A DNA stretch of 64,000 nt, taken from positions 1 through 64,000 of the forward strand of contig CAWJPA010000010.1 in assembly GCA_963844655.1 (NCBI GenBank), written 5' to 3'. The stretch is from JASHPR01 sp963844655 (GTDB taxonomy: Bacteria; Actinomycetota; Actinomycetes; Streptosporangiales; Streptosporangiaceae). The notes beneath the pieces were generated by a model that saw only the letters and a list, made by a program, of their open reading frames with translations, ran no database searches and was not told where the DNA came from. Shown here one piece after another: positions 17,069 to 26,848 of this stretch. Position 1 is the first letter of the stretch. Every line of letters starts with the position of its first letter. Position numbers and translations under genes: made by a program.

Positions 17069-17494
17069 CTAGCGTTCCGCGACTGGGTCCAGCACCGGCT
17101 TCACGTCGAGGACCGGCGTTCCGTCCAGCGCCTCCAGCGGGCCGACCAGGATCCGCAGCCCGTCCGTGACCAGGACGCGGACCCGGTGCAGCCCGATGGG
17201 GTTGGGCCGGTCCGGGGACCGCGTGCTGAACACGCCGGTGAGCGGCCGCGCCGCATCTCCGCGCGGCCGGGTGACCAGCATGTCGCGGTCGGCCCGGTCC
17301 AGCCAGGTCAGCACGATGATCTCGGCCCCGGCGGCCAGGTCGCGCAGGCCGTCGGCGACCTCGGGCGCGAACACCAGCCACGCGTCGGGCGCGCCCTCGT
17401 CCCCCTGCATGGGAGCCTGTTTCAGCTCAGCCAGCGGCGATTCAACCCAGCCGATCGGCACGGCCAGGTAGCCCGCCGCGTTCACCGGTTCCAC
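17069..17494 (-). CDS. trmO: tRNA (N6-threonylcarbamoyladenosine37-N6)-methyltransferase TrmO
   Basis: The 141-residue product belongs to the TsaA/TrmO (YaeB) family, which uses S-adenosylmethionine to methylate t6A37 in some tRNAs. The diagnostic core GVFSTRSPDRPNPIGLHRV is intact, and the C-terminal DGTPVLDVKP motif is present. It starts PVNAAGYLAVPIGWVES, matching the usual I-G-x-x-x-S/T-P opening. It is convergent with glnE with only 15 bases between the stops. Some family members are annotated only as SAM-dependent methyltransferases; the motif makes the assignment firm. Confidence 0.88.
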   Translation of the reverse strand: MEPVNAAGYLAVPIGWVESPLAELKQAPMQGDEGAPDAWLVFAPEVADGLRDLAAGAEIIVLTWLDRADRDMLVTRPRGDAARPLTGVFSTRSPDRPNPIGLHRVRVLVTDGLRILVGPLEALDGTPVLDVKPVLDPVAER

Positions 17495-17506
17495 CCGGTC
17501 AGCTTG

Positions 17507-18055
17507 TCATGCTGGGGAGCGGGCCAGGAGAGGGACGAGCACCTGCGCGTCGGGAGTTCCCCAGGCCGTCACCGGGTCCCATCCGGGACCGGTGTGGTAA
17601 CCGGCCACGCCGGCCGGATACGGCATGGCCAGTTTGTTGGTGCCGGGGCCGAGACGATGTTTGTCTTGCCGCCGGCGGTGAAGACGATCGGCCAGCCGCC
17701 CAGCTCATCAGCGACGCTGGCCACGTCGGGCACGCCCCTGGCCGTTGAGATCCCGGGGACGCCATCTTGACAGGCGGGACGGGCGTACCGGTGGCTGAAG
17801 CCGCCCGCCGAGGCTACGAGGCTCTGGCTGAAGGAGGTCTCGCCATCTCAGGCCGTCTCGCCGATATAGGCGCCGGTCGATGGATTCGCGGAGTCAGGAC
17901 GTTGGAGGGCAGCAGGACCACCCGCAGGGTGGTGGCGGGGGCGACCGCGTGCACGATCTCGATGTCCCCGGCCTCTTCGCCAGTTGGGGACGGAGCGGGG
18001 CAAGCACTGTCACCGTTTCGCCGCGGCCGTCGATCCCGCGGTCCAGCAAGGGCTT
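17507..18055 (-). pseudogene. Decayed S53 (sedolisin/kumamolisin-like) serine protease
   Basis: No single frame is open, but three frames on the minus strand spell successive parts of an S53 peptidase. Near 18045-18000 is LLDRGIDGRGETVTVLA. At about 17985-17905 is GDIEIVHAVAPATTL, the region of the catalytic Glu/Asp. From about 17830 the sequence reads SAGGFSHRYARPACQDG and GISTARGVPDVASVADE. A frameshift near 17650 leads to GYHTGPGWDPVTAWGTPDA and the stop at 17507. Intact S53 proteases carry a propeptide, which is missing, and the GTS serine segment is also not recognisable. The order and spacing are those of the family, so this is a real gene in decay. It lies just downstream of the M15 lipoprotein gene. 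Confidence 0.75.
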
Positions 18056-18076
18056 TCAGCGGCTACCGTCGGCCGA

Positions 18077-18826
18077 TTACCGGCCGTTCGCGGAGAAGTG
18101 CTGGTAATCACGGGCACCCTGCCAGGTGCCGCCCCAGCCCCAGCCGACCGAGGCGAACGCGCGTACCACCTTGTCGCCCGCGTGAATGATCCCCGGATCG
18201 TGCAGGCTCCGGTCGACATACACGCGGCAGCGCGGGTGCGCCTCGTAGCCGTCGGCGGCCACGTAGGGGTTCTCGCACGGGTCCAGATCGACGGCCAGTC
18301 CGTAGGCATGCTCGGACCAGCTCGAGGAGCCGGTGGCGTCGCGGCAGTTGAACGCCGACGTGTTGTCCGCCTGGATCGACGCGAAATCCGAGCCGTGGTA
18401 GGCGTCCACCGGCACCATCCTGCGGATCGGGTAGCCCATGGTGAACAGTGTGCGGAAGACCAGGATCAGCTTGCCGGTGACCGCGGCATTCACCACCAGC
18501 TGACCCGTGTGGACCTTGTGGTCGAACCCGCGGTAGGTCACGGTGATCAGCCGCAGCGCAGAGGGCGCGACCGGGCAGCCGGGATGCCAGGAGTACCTCA
18601 CTTGGGAACGATTCCGGATCCGGGCAACCTTCGCGGTGAACACCTGCGGGCGCTCTTGCGTGCGAGACGGGACGGCGGACGGCGACGCGGCCGGTGCCGG
18701 CTGCGCCAGAGAGTTGGCCGGACGCGGCGCCGACGCGGCGGGGGCCTGCCCGCCGCAGCCGGCGCCGGCCAGCGCGAGCGCAGCCGCGAGCGCGGCAGGG
18801 ACCACGGCCGCCCGCATCCTCGTCAT
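18077..18826 (-). CDS. Lipoprotein with M15 (VanY/D-Ala-D-Ala carboxypeptidase-like) domain
   Basis: The 249-residue product begins with a lipoprotein signal peptide (AAALALAGAGC, predicted lipidated Cys at residue 24), then a Pro/Ala/Ser-rich tether to about residue 60. The rest resembles M15 metallopeptidases: the zinc motif SEHAYGLAVDLDPCENPY supplies His and Asp, and DYQHFS near the C terminus supplies the last His. Such enzymes trim peptidoglycan stem peptides outside the membrane. The gene is intact although it is flanked by two decayed genes. Confidence 0.83.
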   Translation of the reverse strand: MTRMRAAVVPAALAAALALAGAGCGGQAPAASAPRPANSLAQPAPAASPSAVPSRTQERPQVFTAKVARIRNRSQVRYSWHPGCPVAPSALRLITVTYRGFDHKVHTGQLVVNAAVTGKLILVFRTLFTMGYPIRRMVPVDAYHGSDFASIQADNTSAFNCRDATGSSSWSEHAYGLAVDLDPCENPYVAADGYEAHPRCRVYVDRSLHDPGIIHAGDKVVRAFASVGWGWGGTWQGARDYQHFSANGR

Positions 18827-18889
18827 GGCAGCAGAACCTACCGTCCACGGACTGACCCGTGGCGAGCCAGGTCAGTACCGGTTCGCCGT

Positions 18890-19395
18890 TCAGCCGGGCT
18901 TGCGGGCCATGACCACCTCGGTGTCGCCGGCCAGTCCCAGAAGATGCCCTCGGCGCTGTGGTCCGCGAGCAGTGCCCGCACCTGCCCGGCGAAGCCGTCA
19001 AGACGATCACCAAACAGGTGCGGCGCCGAGAACGAGAAGGACAGGTACCCGGACAGGACGCTTTCGCTATCTCGCAGCAGGTCGGGGACGCCCGGGGCCA
19101 AGAACTGCCGCGGAACACCGAAGCGAGTCCGGGCCAGCACGTCCTCGAAGCGGTGAGTACGCTGCGGGGCGGTGCCCTGGCCGGCCTGCCGGGTGCTCCC
19201 GAGATACTTCTGCACCAGCGCCTTGATCTCATCGTGCGGGATCACAGGCACCCCAGGGTCTGGCGGCCGGGGCCGCCCCGTCACCGTGTGGGCGATCAGG
19301 GCCAGCGCACCGCCGGGCTCCAGCATGTCGTAGACGGTCTCGGCCACGGGCTGCTCGTCGGTCCAGTGGAAGGACTGGCCGTGTCCCCCGTCCAC
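18890..19395 (-). pseudogene. Headless, frameshifted SAM-dependent methyltransferase
   Basis: The first recognisable residues, GHGQSFHWTDEQPVAETVYDMLEPGGALALI, are the middle of a type 11 class I methyltransferase. The SAM-binding motif I (about 60 residues upstream in the family) is absent, because the neighbouring gene ends only ten bases upstream. Near 18930 the frame shifts: IFWDW is followed in another frame by AGDTEVVMARKPG and a stop at 18890-18892, the usual family ending. The sequenced frame instead runs on with nonsense to 18838. The gene therefore lacks its cofactor site and its proper end. Confidence 0.72.
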
Positions 19396-19405
19396 GACCG
19401 AGTGG

Positions 19406-20266
19406 TCACAGGCGGCCGTTGTCGCGCAGGGTGACCAGGGTGCTCACGGTGATGTAGCCGCGCCAGTCCAGTTCGGCCGCGGGGGACCAGGCCGGGAAGT
19501 TAAACGTCCAGCCGCCGTCGTCGCGCTGCCCGGCGGCCTCATGGTCGAGGTGGGCCTGGATGACCGGCTCGTCGAACAGGGCGCGCGCCCGCGATCCGGG
19601 CGTGGGGGCGAACGAGAGCGGTGAGTGCGTCTCCCCGGGCTGATCCGGGTCGAGCGCCACCATGCCCACCAGCGTCGGCGCGACCTGGTCGAGCGCGCTC
19701 TGGGCCCCGGCGGCGTCGGGCACGTGGTTGAGGAAGCTGATCACGCCGATCATGTCGTAGGGGCCGGGGGAGGACAGCTGGCCGATCCGCTCCCAGAGCA
19801 GCTCCGTGGCTCGGTCCAGCCACGGATGGGAGAACCCGCGGGCGTGCAGGGTGCCCGCGATCTGGCCGGTCGAGACCAGCGAGGCCGGGCGCCCGGGCTC
19901 GGGAACCCACCAGGGGGCGTGCGGCCAGCCCTCGACGGTCGGCTCCACGAACGTTGAGCCACCCTCGGCGGGCGCGTTCGCCTGCAGCCAGTCGCAGGCT
20001 CCGGTGACCAGGGCGGTATCCCAGGCGTCGGCCTCGTCCAGGATCTCCAGCGCCAGCGCGATCGCGGCCGGCTGGGTCGCCGGGTCCCGCCCGTCCGGTT
20101 CCAGGCCGTGGCCGAACCCGCCGTCGACGTTGCGGTACGCGGCGACCGCGTCCCGCACCGGCGTGGCCTCGCCCCCGCCGAACAGCCGCTCGAAACGCCG
20201 GCGGTCCACGACCCGGGCGCTCGCGGCGATGAACTGCGTGGCAGCATCAAGATCAGGTTTGCTCAT
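19406..20266 (-). CDS. Prenyltransferase/squalene-cyclase-repeat-like protein
   Basis: The 286-residue product starts MSKPDLDAATQFI at an ATG with a GAGGG ribosome binding site. Motifs such as YRNVDGGFGHGLEPDGRDP and QRDDGGWTFNFPAW are of the QW/DGGW type found in alpha-barrel proteins of the squalene cyclase/prenyltransferase superfamily. The catalytic DxDD motif of terpene cyclases is not seen. The function is unknown; such small actinobacterial proteins are usually annotated only by the repeat. It is divergent from the AraC-type gene, with about 60 bases between starts. Confidence 0.7.
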   Translation of the reverse strand: MSKPDLDAATQFIAASARVVDRRRFERLFGGGEATPVRDAVAAYRNVDGGFGHGLEPDGRDPATQPAAIALALEILDEADAWDTALVTGACDWLQANAPAEGGSTFVEPTVEGWPHAPWWVPEPGRPASLVSTGQIAGTLHARGFSHPWLDRATELLWERIGQLSSPGPYDMIGVISFLNHVPDAAGAQSALDQVAPTLVGMVALDPDQPGETHSPLSFAPTPGSRARALFDEPVIQAHLDHEAAGQRDDGGWTFNFPAWSPAAELDWRGYITVSTLVTLRDNGRL

Positions 20267-20326
20267 GCCCTCATCGGACCACGCCGCCCGCGGTTCCGTA
20301 TTGAACGAAGCGGACGCCGGAAGTGA

Positions 20327-21073
20327 TTGACTGAGACGGTGGACTGGGCACCGGGGTACCGCGAGTTCGCGGCGCCGGAAGCGTTCAGGCAGGAAATTCA
20401 GTGCCTGTGGGTGTCGATCATGCCGCCGGAAGGCGGGAAGCCGACGCTGGTCCTGCCCGATGCCTGCATCGACCTGATCTGGCAGAGTGGCGTGGGCGCG
20501 TTCGTGGCCTGCCCGGATACCGGGCCCGTCCCGGACTCGCGGCCGCCCGGGGCGGTGATCGTGGGGGCGAGGTTCCGGCCCGGGGTGGGCGGTGCCGCAC
20601 TCGGTGTGCCGCTCAGCGAGCTGCTCGATCAGCGGGTCGACGCCGCGGACCTGCCCGCGGTGCCGGCGGGGCGGCTGGCGGGCTCGCTGCCGCCTGCGGA
20701 GGCCCTGCGGCGGCTCACCGAGAGCGCCGCGGAGATGGTGACCGAGCGGCCGGCCGACGGCCTGGTGCTCACCGCGGCCCGCTGGCTTGGCCGCCCCGGG
20801 GCGCGCGCCGAGCTGGCCGCCGGGCGGCTGGAGGTCAGCGAGCGGCAGCTGCGCCGCCGGTGCCAGGCGGCCATCGGCTACGGGCCGCGGACGCTGATGC
20901 GGGTGCTCAGGTTCCGCCGGTTCCTCGCCCGCCTCGATGCGGCCGGGGACGCGGCCGACCTGGCGGGCCTGGCCGCCGAGGCCGGCTACGCCGACCAGGC
21001 CCACCTCACCAGGGAAAGCACCCGGCTGGCCGGGCTGCCCCCGGCCGCGCTGGCCCGGGCCCGCCGGTCATAA
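20327..21073 (+). CDS. AraC-family transcriptional regulator (DUF6597-like N domain)
   Basis: The 248-residue product has an N-terminal sensing domain (GYREFAAPEAFR, CLWVSIMP, LVLPDACIDLIWQ) typical of the short AraC regulators that carry a DUF6597-like domain. The C-terminal HTH follows (ISERQLRRR-like LEVSERQLRRRCQAAIGYGPRTLMRVLRFRR is the first helix pair, GLAAEAGYADQAHLTRE the second). The start is a TTG at 20327 with GGAAG nearby, or the in-frame GTG at 20339. It may control the divergent cyclase-repeat gene. Confidence 0.82.
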   Translation: MTETVDWAPGYREFAAPEAFRQEIQCLWVSIMPPEGGKPTLVLPDACIDLIWQSGVGAFVACPDTGPVPDSRPPGAVIVGARFRPGVGGAALGVPLSELLDQRVDAADLPAVPAGRLAGSLPPAEALRRLTESAAEMVTERPADGLVLTAARWLGRPGARAELAAGRLEVSERQLRRRCQAAIGYGPRTLMRVLRFRRFLARLDAAGDAADLAGLAAEAGYADQAHLTRESTRLAGLPPAALARARRS

Positions 21074-21107
21074 CGCGTTGCCCCAGGCGACCGCCTGAGC
21101 GGCCCGG

Positions 21108-21827
21108 CTACCCGGCGTTCCGCCGGCCGGCGTAGGCGGCCAGCAGCTCGTCGCGGACCTCGGGCGGGAGCGGCTTGACCGCCTCGCGGACCGTGACCCC
21201 CGAGGCCCGGTGCACCCGCGGCGCCAGCCACCCGGCGACCAGGCTGGGCCGGCGCTTGGCGGTGTCGCGCAGGATCCAGCCGATGGCCTTGCGGATGAAG
21301 AACTCCTTCTCCTCCAGCATCCGGTCGGCATACCGGGAAAACCGGTCGAAGTCGCCGTCACCACGGCGCAGCGGCCGCAGCAGGGCCAGCATGGCCGAGC
21401 GCCGCAGCCAGAAGTCGTCGTCGCCGGCCCAGCGGTCCAGGGTGGCGGTGAGCTCGGGGTAGCGCTCGACCAGCCCGCCCATCACGTGCTCGGCCAGGGT
21501 GTCAACCAGCGCCCAGGTGCGGGCCGTGCGCAGCATCCGCTCGATCATGGCGACGTCGTCGGCCTGCAGCAGGGCGGGCTTCGCGTCGAGCAGCTCGACC
21601 GCGGCCAGGCGGCACTCGAACACCGGCCGGGCCCAGAGCTCCCCGGCGGCGGCGGCCAGCTCGTCGTGGGTCAGGCCGGGCCGGGCCCGGCACCACGACC
21701 TGATCACCGAGCGGGTGTCGGGCACCGTGGTGCCGGTGAACTCCAGGTCGCTCTTGAGATAGGCCTTCGTGCCCGCAGCGCGTCCGGGCGTGCCGAGATC
21801 GCGCAGCTCACGCTCGATCGGGATCAC
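21108..21827 (-). CDS. DNA alkylation repair protein (AlkD-like glycosylase)
   Basis: The 239-residue product is an ALK/HEAT-like helical repeat protein. The family signature is visible in WALVDTLAEHVMGGL, WAGDDDFWLRRSAMLALL, and EKEFFIRKAIGWILRDTAKRRP, where the aromatic and acidic residues of AlkD bind DNA and assist removal of alkylated purines. It should excise 3-methyladenine and 7-methylguanine type lesions. It sits between two unrelated genes, with its start 17 bases from the kinase stop on the same strand. Confidence 0.85.
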   Translation of the reverse strand: MIPIERELRDLGTPGRAAGTKAYLKSDLEFTGTTVPDTRSVIRSWCRARPGLTHDELAAAAGELWARPVFECRLAAVELLDAKPALLQADDVAMIERMLRTARTWALVDTLAEHVMGGLVERYPELTATLDRWAGDDDFWLRRSAMLALLRPLRRGDGDFDRFSRYADRMLEEKEFFIRKAIGWILRDTAKRRPSLVAGWLAPRVHRASGVTVREAVKPLPPEVRDELLAAYAGRRNAG

Positions 21828-21843
21828 GAGGCATGGTAATCCG

Positions 21844-23577
21844 CTAGCCGGTCTGGTTGATGTTGGAACGGGTGATGACCCCGCTGTCGACCGTGTAAGT
21901 GCCCGCGAAGTCCTTGACCGTGCCGTCGGTCTGCGTGGCCACGAGCTTGACGTTCACCACGTCGCCGGACACCGAGATGATGGTCACGTTGTCACGGGCG
22001 GTGCCGGCGAAGCCGCTCTCGAACTTGGCGAAGGACGAGGCGGTGTTCCTGCCGCCGAGATTCCACGCCCTGGTGTAGTCGTGGTTGTTGATCGCGGCGA
22101 AGTACGCCTGCACGGTCGCGGCCGGGCCGAGCGGCCCGGAACTGGCCTGGGTCGGCGAGACCGACGGGCTGGGCGATCCGGACGTGCCGGAGGTGATGGT
22201 GCTCGGTGCCGGGGGAGTGTTGTGGGCGTGCAGCACGATGGCGGCCACGCCGGCGAGAGCCAGGACCACGATGACCCCCACGACCAGCCCGACGGTGCGT
22301 CCCCGTCCTCGCCGGCGACGGGCCGGAGGACGGCCGCCCCCCGGATACCGGCCGGGGCTGGCCGGAGGCGGGGCCGGCCACGACGCCGGGGGCCTCGGCC
22401 CTGGGCCGCTGGTCGCGGCCGGGTCAGCGGGCCAGGACGAGGCCGGTGCCGGGCTGGCCGGCCAGGGCGAGGCCGGTGCCGGGCTGGCTGGCCAAGATGT
22501 GGGCGGCGGCGCGGAGTCGGCCGGCCAGGCCCCGGCCGGCCGCGGCTGCGGGTCGGCCGGGCTGGTCTCGCCGGGCAGGCTGACCGGGTCGGTCGGCGCG
22601 GTTTCCTCGCTGGGCCATGACGATGGCGGCCGGATCTGGGCCATCTCCGTGGGCGGCCGCCCGGCCGGGGCGCCCGGCGAGGCTGGCACCGCGTCGTCGA
22701 GACGGATCCGGCACGCGGCGCGCAGCGCTTCCGCGAAGTCACCGCAGGTCCGGTAGCGGTCGGTCGGCGCCTTGGCCAGCGCCCTGGCCATGACCTCATC
22801 AAGGGCGGGGGGCAGGTCGGGCCGTTTGGGGGTCAGCGGCGGGGCGGGCGTGGACAGCTGGGCCCACATGACCGCCAGGCCCTGTTCGCGCCGGAACGGC
22901 GGCTCGCCCGCGAGCATCTCGTAAGCGGTGCAGGCCAGCGAGTACTGGTCGGCGCGGCCGTCGACCTGGCCGCCCTCGATCTGCTCGGGCGCCATGTAGT
23001 CGAGCGTGCCGAGGAACTGGCCGGTCGAGGTGATGCTGACCTGGGACAGCGACTGCTTGCTGAGCCCGAAGTCGGACAGGTACACGTGATCGGGCTGGCC
23101 GCTCCCGGCCACCCGGCCCAGCAGCATGTTGCCCGGCTTCACGTCGCGGTGCACCAGGCCGTGGGAGTGCGCCTCGTCCAGCGCGGAGGCCACCTGGGTG
23201 ATGACATGCGCGGTCCGGATCGCGGCCAGCGTGTGCTCGCGGTCCAGCAGGGTGCGCATGTCCTGCCCGCTGACGTAGCGCATCGCGATGTACAGATTCC
23301 CGTCGGCGTCACCGGCGTCGAAGACCGGCACGATGTGCGGATGATCGACGGCCGCCGCGGCGCGCATCTCCCGGAGGAAACGCTGCCGGAATGGCGCATC
23401 TCTGGCCAGGTCAGGAGCCAGGATCTTCAGCGCCACCGACCGGTCCAGCCGGGAATCGAACGCGCGGTAGACGACCGCCATCCCGCCGCGGCCGATCTGT
23501 TCCACGATCTGGTAGCCAGCTACCTGCGAGCCGATCGCGAGTTGACCCGTCGCCGAGGGTAGCTCGCCGCTCACCAT
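21844..23577 (-). CDS. Transmembrane Ser/Thr protein kinase (PknB-type) with extracellular NTF2-like domain
   Basis: The 577-residue product has an intact kinase domain at about 20-285: glycine loop IGRGGMAVVY, lysine K51 in VALKIL, HRDVKPGN, DFG in LSDFGLS, and MAPEQI. A long Pro/Ser/Ala/Trp-rich linker (about 290-410) holds repeats of the SWPASPAPAS type. One membrane helix follows (VGLVVGVIVVLALAGVAAIVLHA). The extracellular part of about 100 residues (VQAYFAAINNHDYTRAWNLGG) has the NTF2-like pattern rather than PASTA repeats. The domain probably senses an extracytoplasmic ligand. GGAGG lies too close to the ATG at 23577, so the next codon, GTG, may be the true start. Confidence 0.9.
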   Translation of the reverse strand: MVSGELPSATGQLAIGSQVAGYQIVEQIGRGGMAVVYRAFDSRLDRSVALKILAPDLARDAPFRQRFLREMRAAAAVDHPHIVPVFDAGDADGNLYIAMRYVSGQDMRTLLDREHTLAAIRTAHVITQVASALDEAHSHGLVHRDVKPGNMLLGRVAGSGQPDHVYLSDFGLSKQSLSQVSITSTGQFLGTLDYMAPEQIEGGQVDGRADQYSLACTAYEMLAGEPPFRREQGLAVMWAQLSTPAPPLTPKRPDLPPALDEVMARALAKAPTDRYRTCGDFAEALRAACRIRLDDAVPASPGAPAGRPPTEMAQIRPPSSWPSEETAPTDPVSLPGETSPADPQPRPAGAWPADSAPPPTSWPASPAPASPWPASPAPASSWPADPAATSGPGPRPPASWPAPPPASPGRYPGGGRPPARRRRGRGRTVGLVVGVIVVLALAGVAAIVLHAHNTPPAPSTITSGTSGSPSPSVSPTQASSGPLGPAATVQAYFAAINNHDYTRAWNLGGRNTASSFAKFESGFAGTARDNVTIISVSGDVVNVKLVATQTDGTVKDFAGTYTVDSGVITRSNINQTG

Positions 23578-23806
23578 GCCTCCGTTGGGTTCAGCCGCCC
23601 AGGGACGAACTCAGTATCCGCTCCGCCGGAGCGCTGTCAAACAGACTGGCGGCGCCGCGACATACTGAAACCAAGGCGTCATCTGCCGCGCCTCCCACCG
23701 AACCCGCACGCCCGCATCATCTGTTTGGCCATTCCTGGCGAACGGCCCAGAATGTGTCCGTTACTGTTTCAGGCCCTAGGTCAGGCCCCGCCAGGAAGGC
23801 GCCGAA

Positions 23807-24247
23807 ATGAATTTCTACGACTCAACCCGCCCAGAGCTCATCCCGGCCGGGGCCCACGCCTGCCTGTACTTCGACGGCAAGTACGCGGCCACCAAGCAGG
23901 ACGCCAAGCGGTTCGCCGCGGTGCGGTGGATCACCGTGGTCGGCAACTACCGGGACTGCGGCGTGGCCGACTACGAGGCGGGCAACGCCGTCTACTCCAA
24001 GGCCGGCGCGCTGCGGGCCTGGGTCCAAGGGCGCATGGACATGCACACCCGCGCCCGCGTCTACTGCGACCGGGCCAATCTGCCCAAGGTGCGCGCCCAT
24101 CTTGAAGGTCTCGACTACCTCGTCTGGCTGGCGACCCTCGACGGCGACAAGCTGTCCAAGAACTACACGCCAGGCCTGTGGGGGGTGCAGTTCGCCGGCG
24201 GCGAGACTGCTCCCTACGACACCTCGGTGCTGTACGGCGTCTGGTAA
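23807..24247 (+). CDS. Uncharacterised protein, possible DUF1906/GH25-like fold
   Basis: The 146-residue product starts MNFYDSTRPELIPAG after an AGGAAGG ribosome binding site. The layout of strands and helices (ACLYFDGKYAATKQDAKRF, RWITVVGNYRDCGVADYEAGN, RARVYCDRANLPKV, YLVWLATLDGD, GVQFAGGETAPYDTSVLYG) resembles a small lysozyme-like TIM-barrel protein of the DUF1906/GH25 type, often found in phage or mobile regions. No signal peptide is present. I cannot name a function. Confidence 0.65.
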   Translation: MNFYDSTRPELIPAGAHACLYFDGKYAATKQDAKRFAAVRWITVVGNYRDCGVADYEAGNAVYSKAGALRAWVQGRMDMHTRARVYCDRANLPKVRAHLEGLDYLVWLATLDGDKLSKNYTPGLWGVQFAGGETAPYDTSVLYGVW

Positions 24248-24312
24248 CAGCCCGTCGTCAGTCGTCGGCTCCGGCCCGGGCCCCGGGCCGGAGCCAGGCT
24301 GGCCCGGCGGTC

Positions 24313-24474
24313 TCGCTGCACGGTCACATTCATGAGCCCCTGGGCGCGGTCGAGATCGGCCGCAGCACGGCCATCAACCCCGGGGGCGAGTACAGCGAGG
24401 GGATCCTGCGCGGCGTGATCGTCGCGCTGTCGGCCAAGAGAGGCCTCGCGGGCTGCCAGTTCGTCTCCGGCTGA
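24313..24474 (+). pseudogene. C-terminal fragment of a metallophosphoesterase
   Basis: The reading frame from 24313 gives SLHGHIHEPLGAVEIGRSTAINPGGEYSEG, the conserved end of calcineurin-like phosphoesterases in which GHIH binds metal and the INPG-EY motif follows. Everything upstream of the last 54 residues is missing. No start codon or ribosome binding site belongs to it. It is a relic left after deletion of the gene body. Confidence 0.7.
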
Positions 24475-24740
24475 CGGGTGCGAAGAACCGTGGAGGGCCC
24501 GCTCAGGCCCGCGGGTCCAGATTTTGGCGCCAGCTGGGCATGCAATGTGACCAGAAAACGTCGTGAAATGGCTGATGAATTTCGACAATTGAGACCAGTT
24601 CGCGTCGACTGCTAGGTTTGTGACCTGCGGAAACTCGATTCGGAACGCTTTGCAATCCGGTAGCCTCCATTTGACATTAGCCGTTGGACGGAAAGGATGA
24701 CCATTGGGCTGCCTTCGTGAAGACATAAATAGCCGGATAA
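24475..24740. other. AT-richer non-coding interval
   Basis: This stretch is visibly richer in A and T than its surroundings and has no credible coding frame. It holds the candidate promoter at 24671-24698 and a GC-rich inverted repeat around 24497-24525. The drop in GC marks it as promoter DNA or recently acquired sequence. Confidence 0.4.
24671..24698 (+). promoter_or_regulatory. Candidate sigma-70-type promoter
   Basis: TTGACA at 24671-24676 matches the -35 consensus exactly; AAGGAT at 24693-24698 is a fair -10 element with a 16-base spacer. It lies about 45 bases upstream of the ATG at 24741 in a low-GC interval. It is a prediction by inspection only. Confidence 0.35.
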
Positions 24741-25136
24741 ATGCCTGAGAGTGGCCGGATGGCCGACATGCAGCAGCAGGAGGTTACCCAGCTGGTCTGT
24801 GCCATGGCCGCCGTAGTCAAGGCGGTTACGCCCGTTGCCGAGCTGGATGACCGCACCTTGCAGCGGCTGTCCGGGCCGGTGGATGCCGCAGCCAAGCTGC
24901 CGGTGGACGGGACGGCCGGCGAGGTGGTGGACGCGGCCCGGGCAATCCTCGAGGCCGGGCCGCCCGCGCCGCCTGACACGCTGTCGGTCGGCCCGGCCCT
25001 CGTCGAGCTGCGCGAAGCGCTCGGCGCCTATGACCGGGCGCAGCGGCCGTGTTCGGCGTTACGGGAAGCGCTCGATGCGGCCAGACCCCGCGCCGGAGGG
25101 CTGGCGGAGGCGCTCAGGGCCGCCCGAGGCGCGTAA
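24741..25136 (+). CDS. Small hypothetical helical protein
   Basis: The 131-residue product is Ala/Leu-rich and predicted to be all-helical (TQLVCAMAAVVKAVTPVAEL, VELREALGAYDRAQ, LREALDAARPRAGGLAEALRAARG). I recognise no domain. The start could be ATG 24741 or ATG 24759 (MADMQQQE). Codon use is typical of the genome, a promoter-like sequence lies upstream and a perfect terminator hairpin follows at once, so it is probably a real gene. Confidence 0.55.
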   Translation: MPESGRMADMQQQEVTQLVCAMAAVVKAVTPVAELDDRTLQRLSGPVDAAAKLPVDGTAGEVVDAARAILEAGPPAPPDTLSVGPALVELREALGAYDRAQRPCSALREALDAARPRAGGLAEALRAARGA

Positions 25137-25187
25137 CGACGCGGCACAGCCCCGCCACCGTCTCAGTGGCGGGGCTGTGCCGCGTCG
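25137..25187. terminator. Bidirectional terminator hairpin
   Basis: A perfect 22-bp stem (25137-25158 paired with 25166-25187) encloses a 7-base loop. It begins directly after the stop of the small plus-strand gene and ends ten bases before the stop of glnA1 on the minus strand. It is the strongest hairpin seen in the window. No U-tract follows on either strand, which is common in actinobacteria. Confidence 0.85.
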
Positions 25188-25197
25188 TCTCCCGGGA

Positions 25198-26622
<1,425 letters not shown>

Positions 26623-26848
26623 CCGCACTCCCTTGGGCCGTTGGCAGGGCTGGCGCGCCCGCGTCCGGGCGCTGCTAAAAAGCTAGGCGCTCGCGATTTC
26701 CGACCCGTATCCCCGATGTTTCACGCATGTTACGGGCTGCGCCGTCGCGCGGCCCCGCGCCACGCCGGGACCCGCCGCCCGCGCGGGCCGGCCAGAACAG
26801 CAAGCATGATCAGGCCAGGCCAGCCCCGTATCCAGCAGGATTGAGGGC

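Noticed and set aside
17767..18189. Plus-strand 140-codon ORF over the S53 relic
   Set aside because: It is antisense to sequence with strong S53 motifs and gives no recognisable protein.
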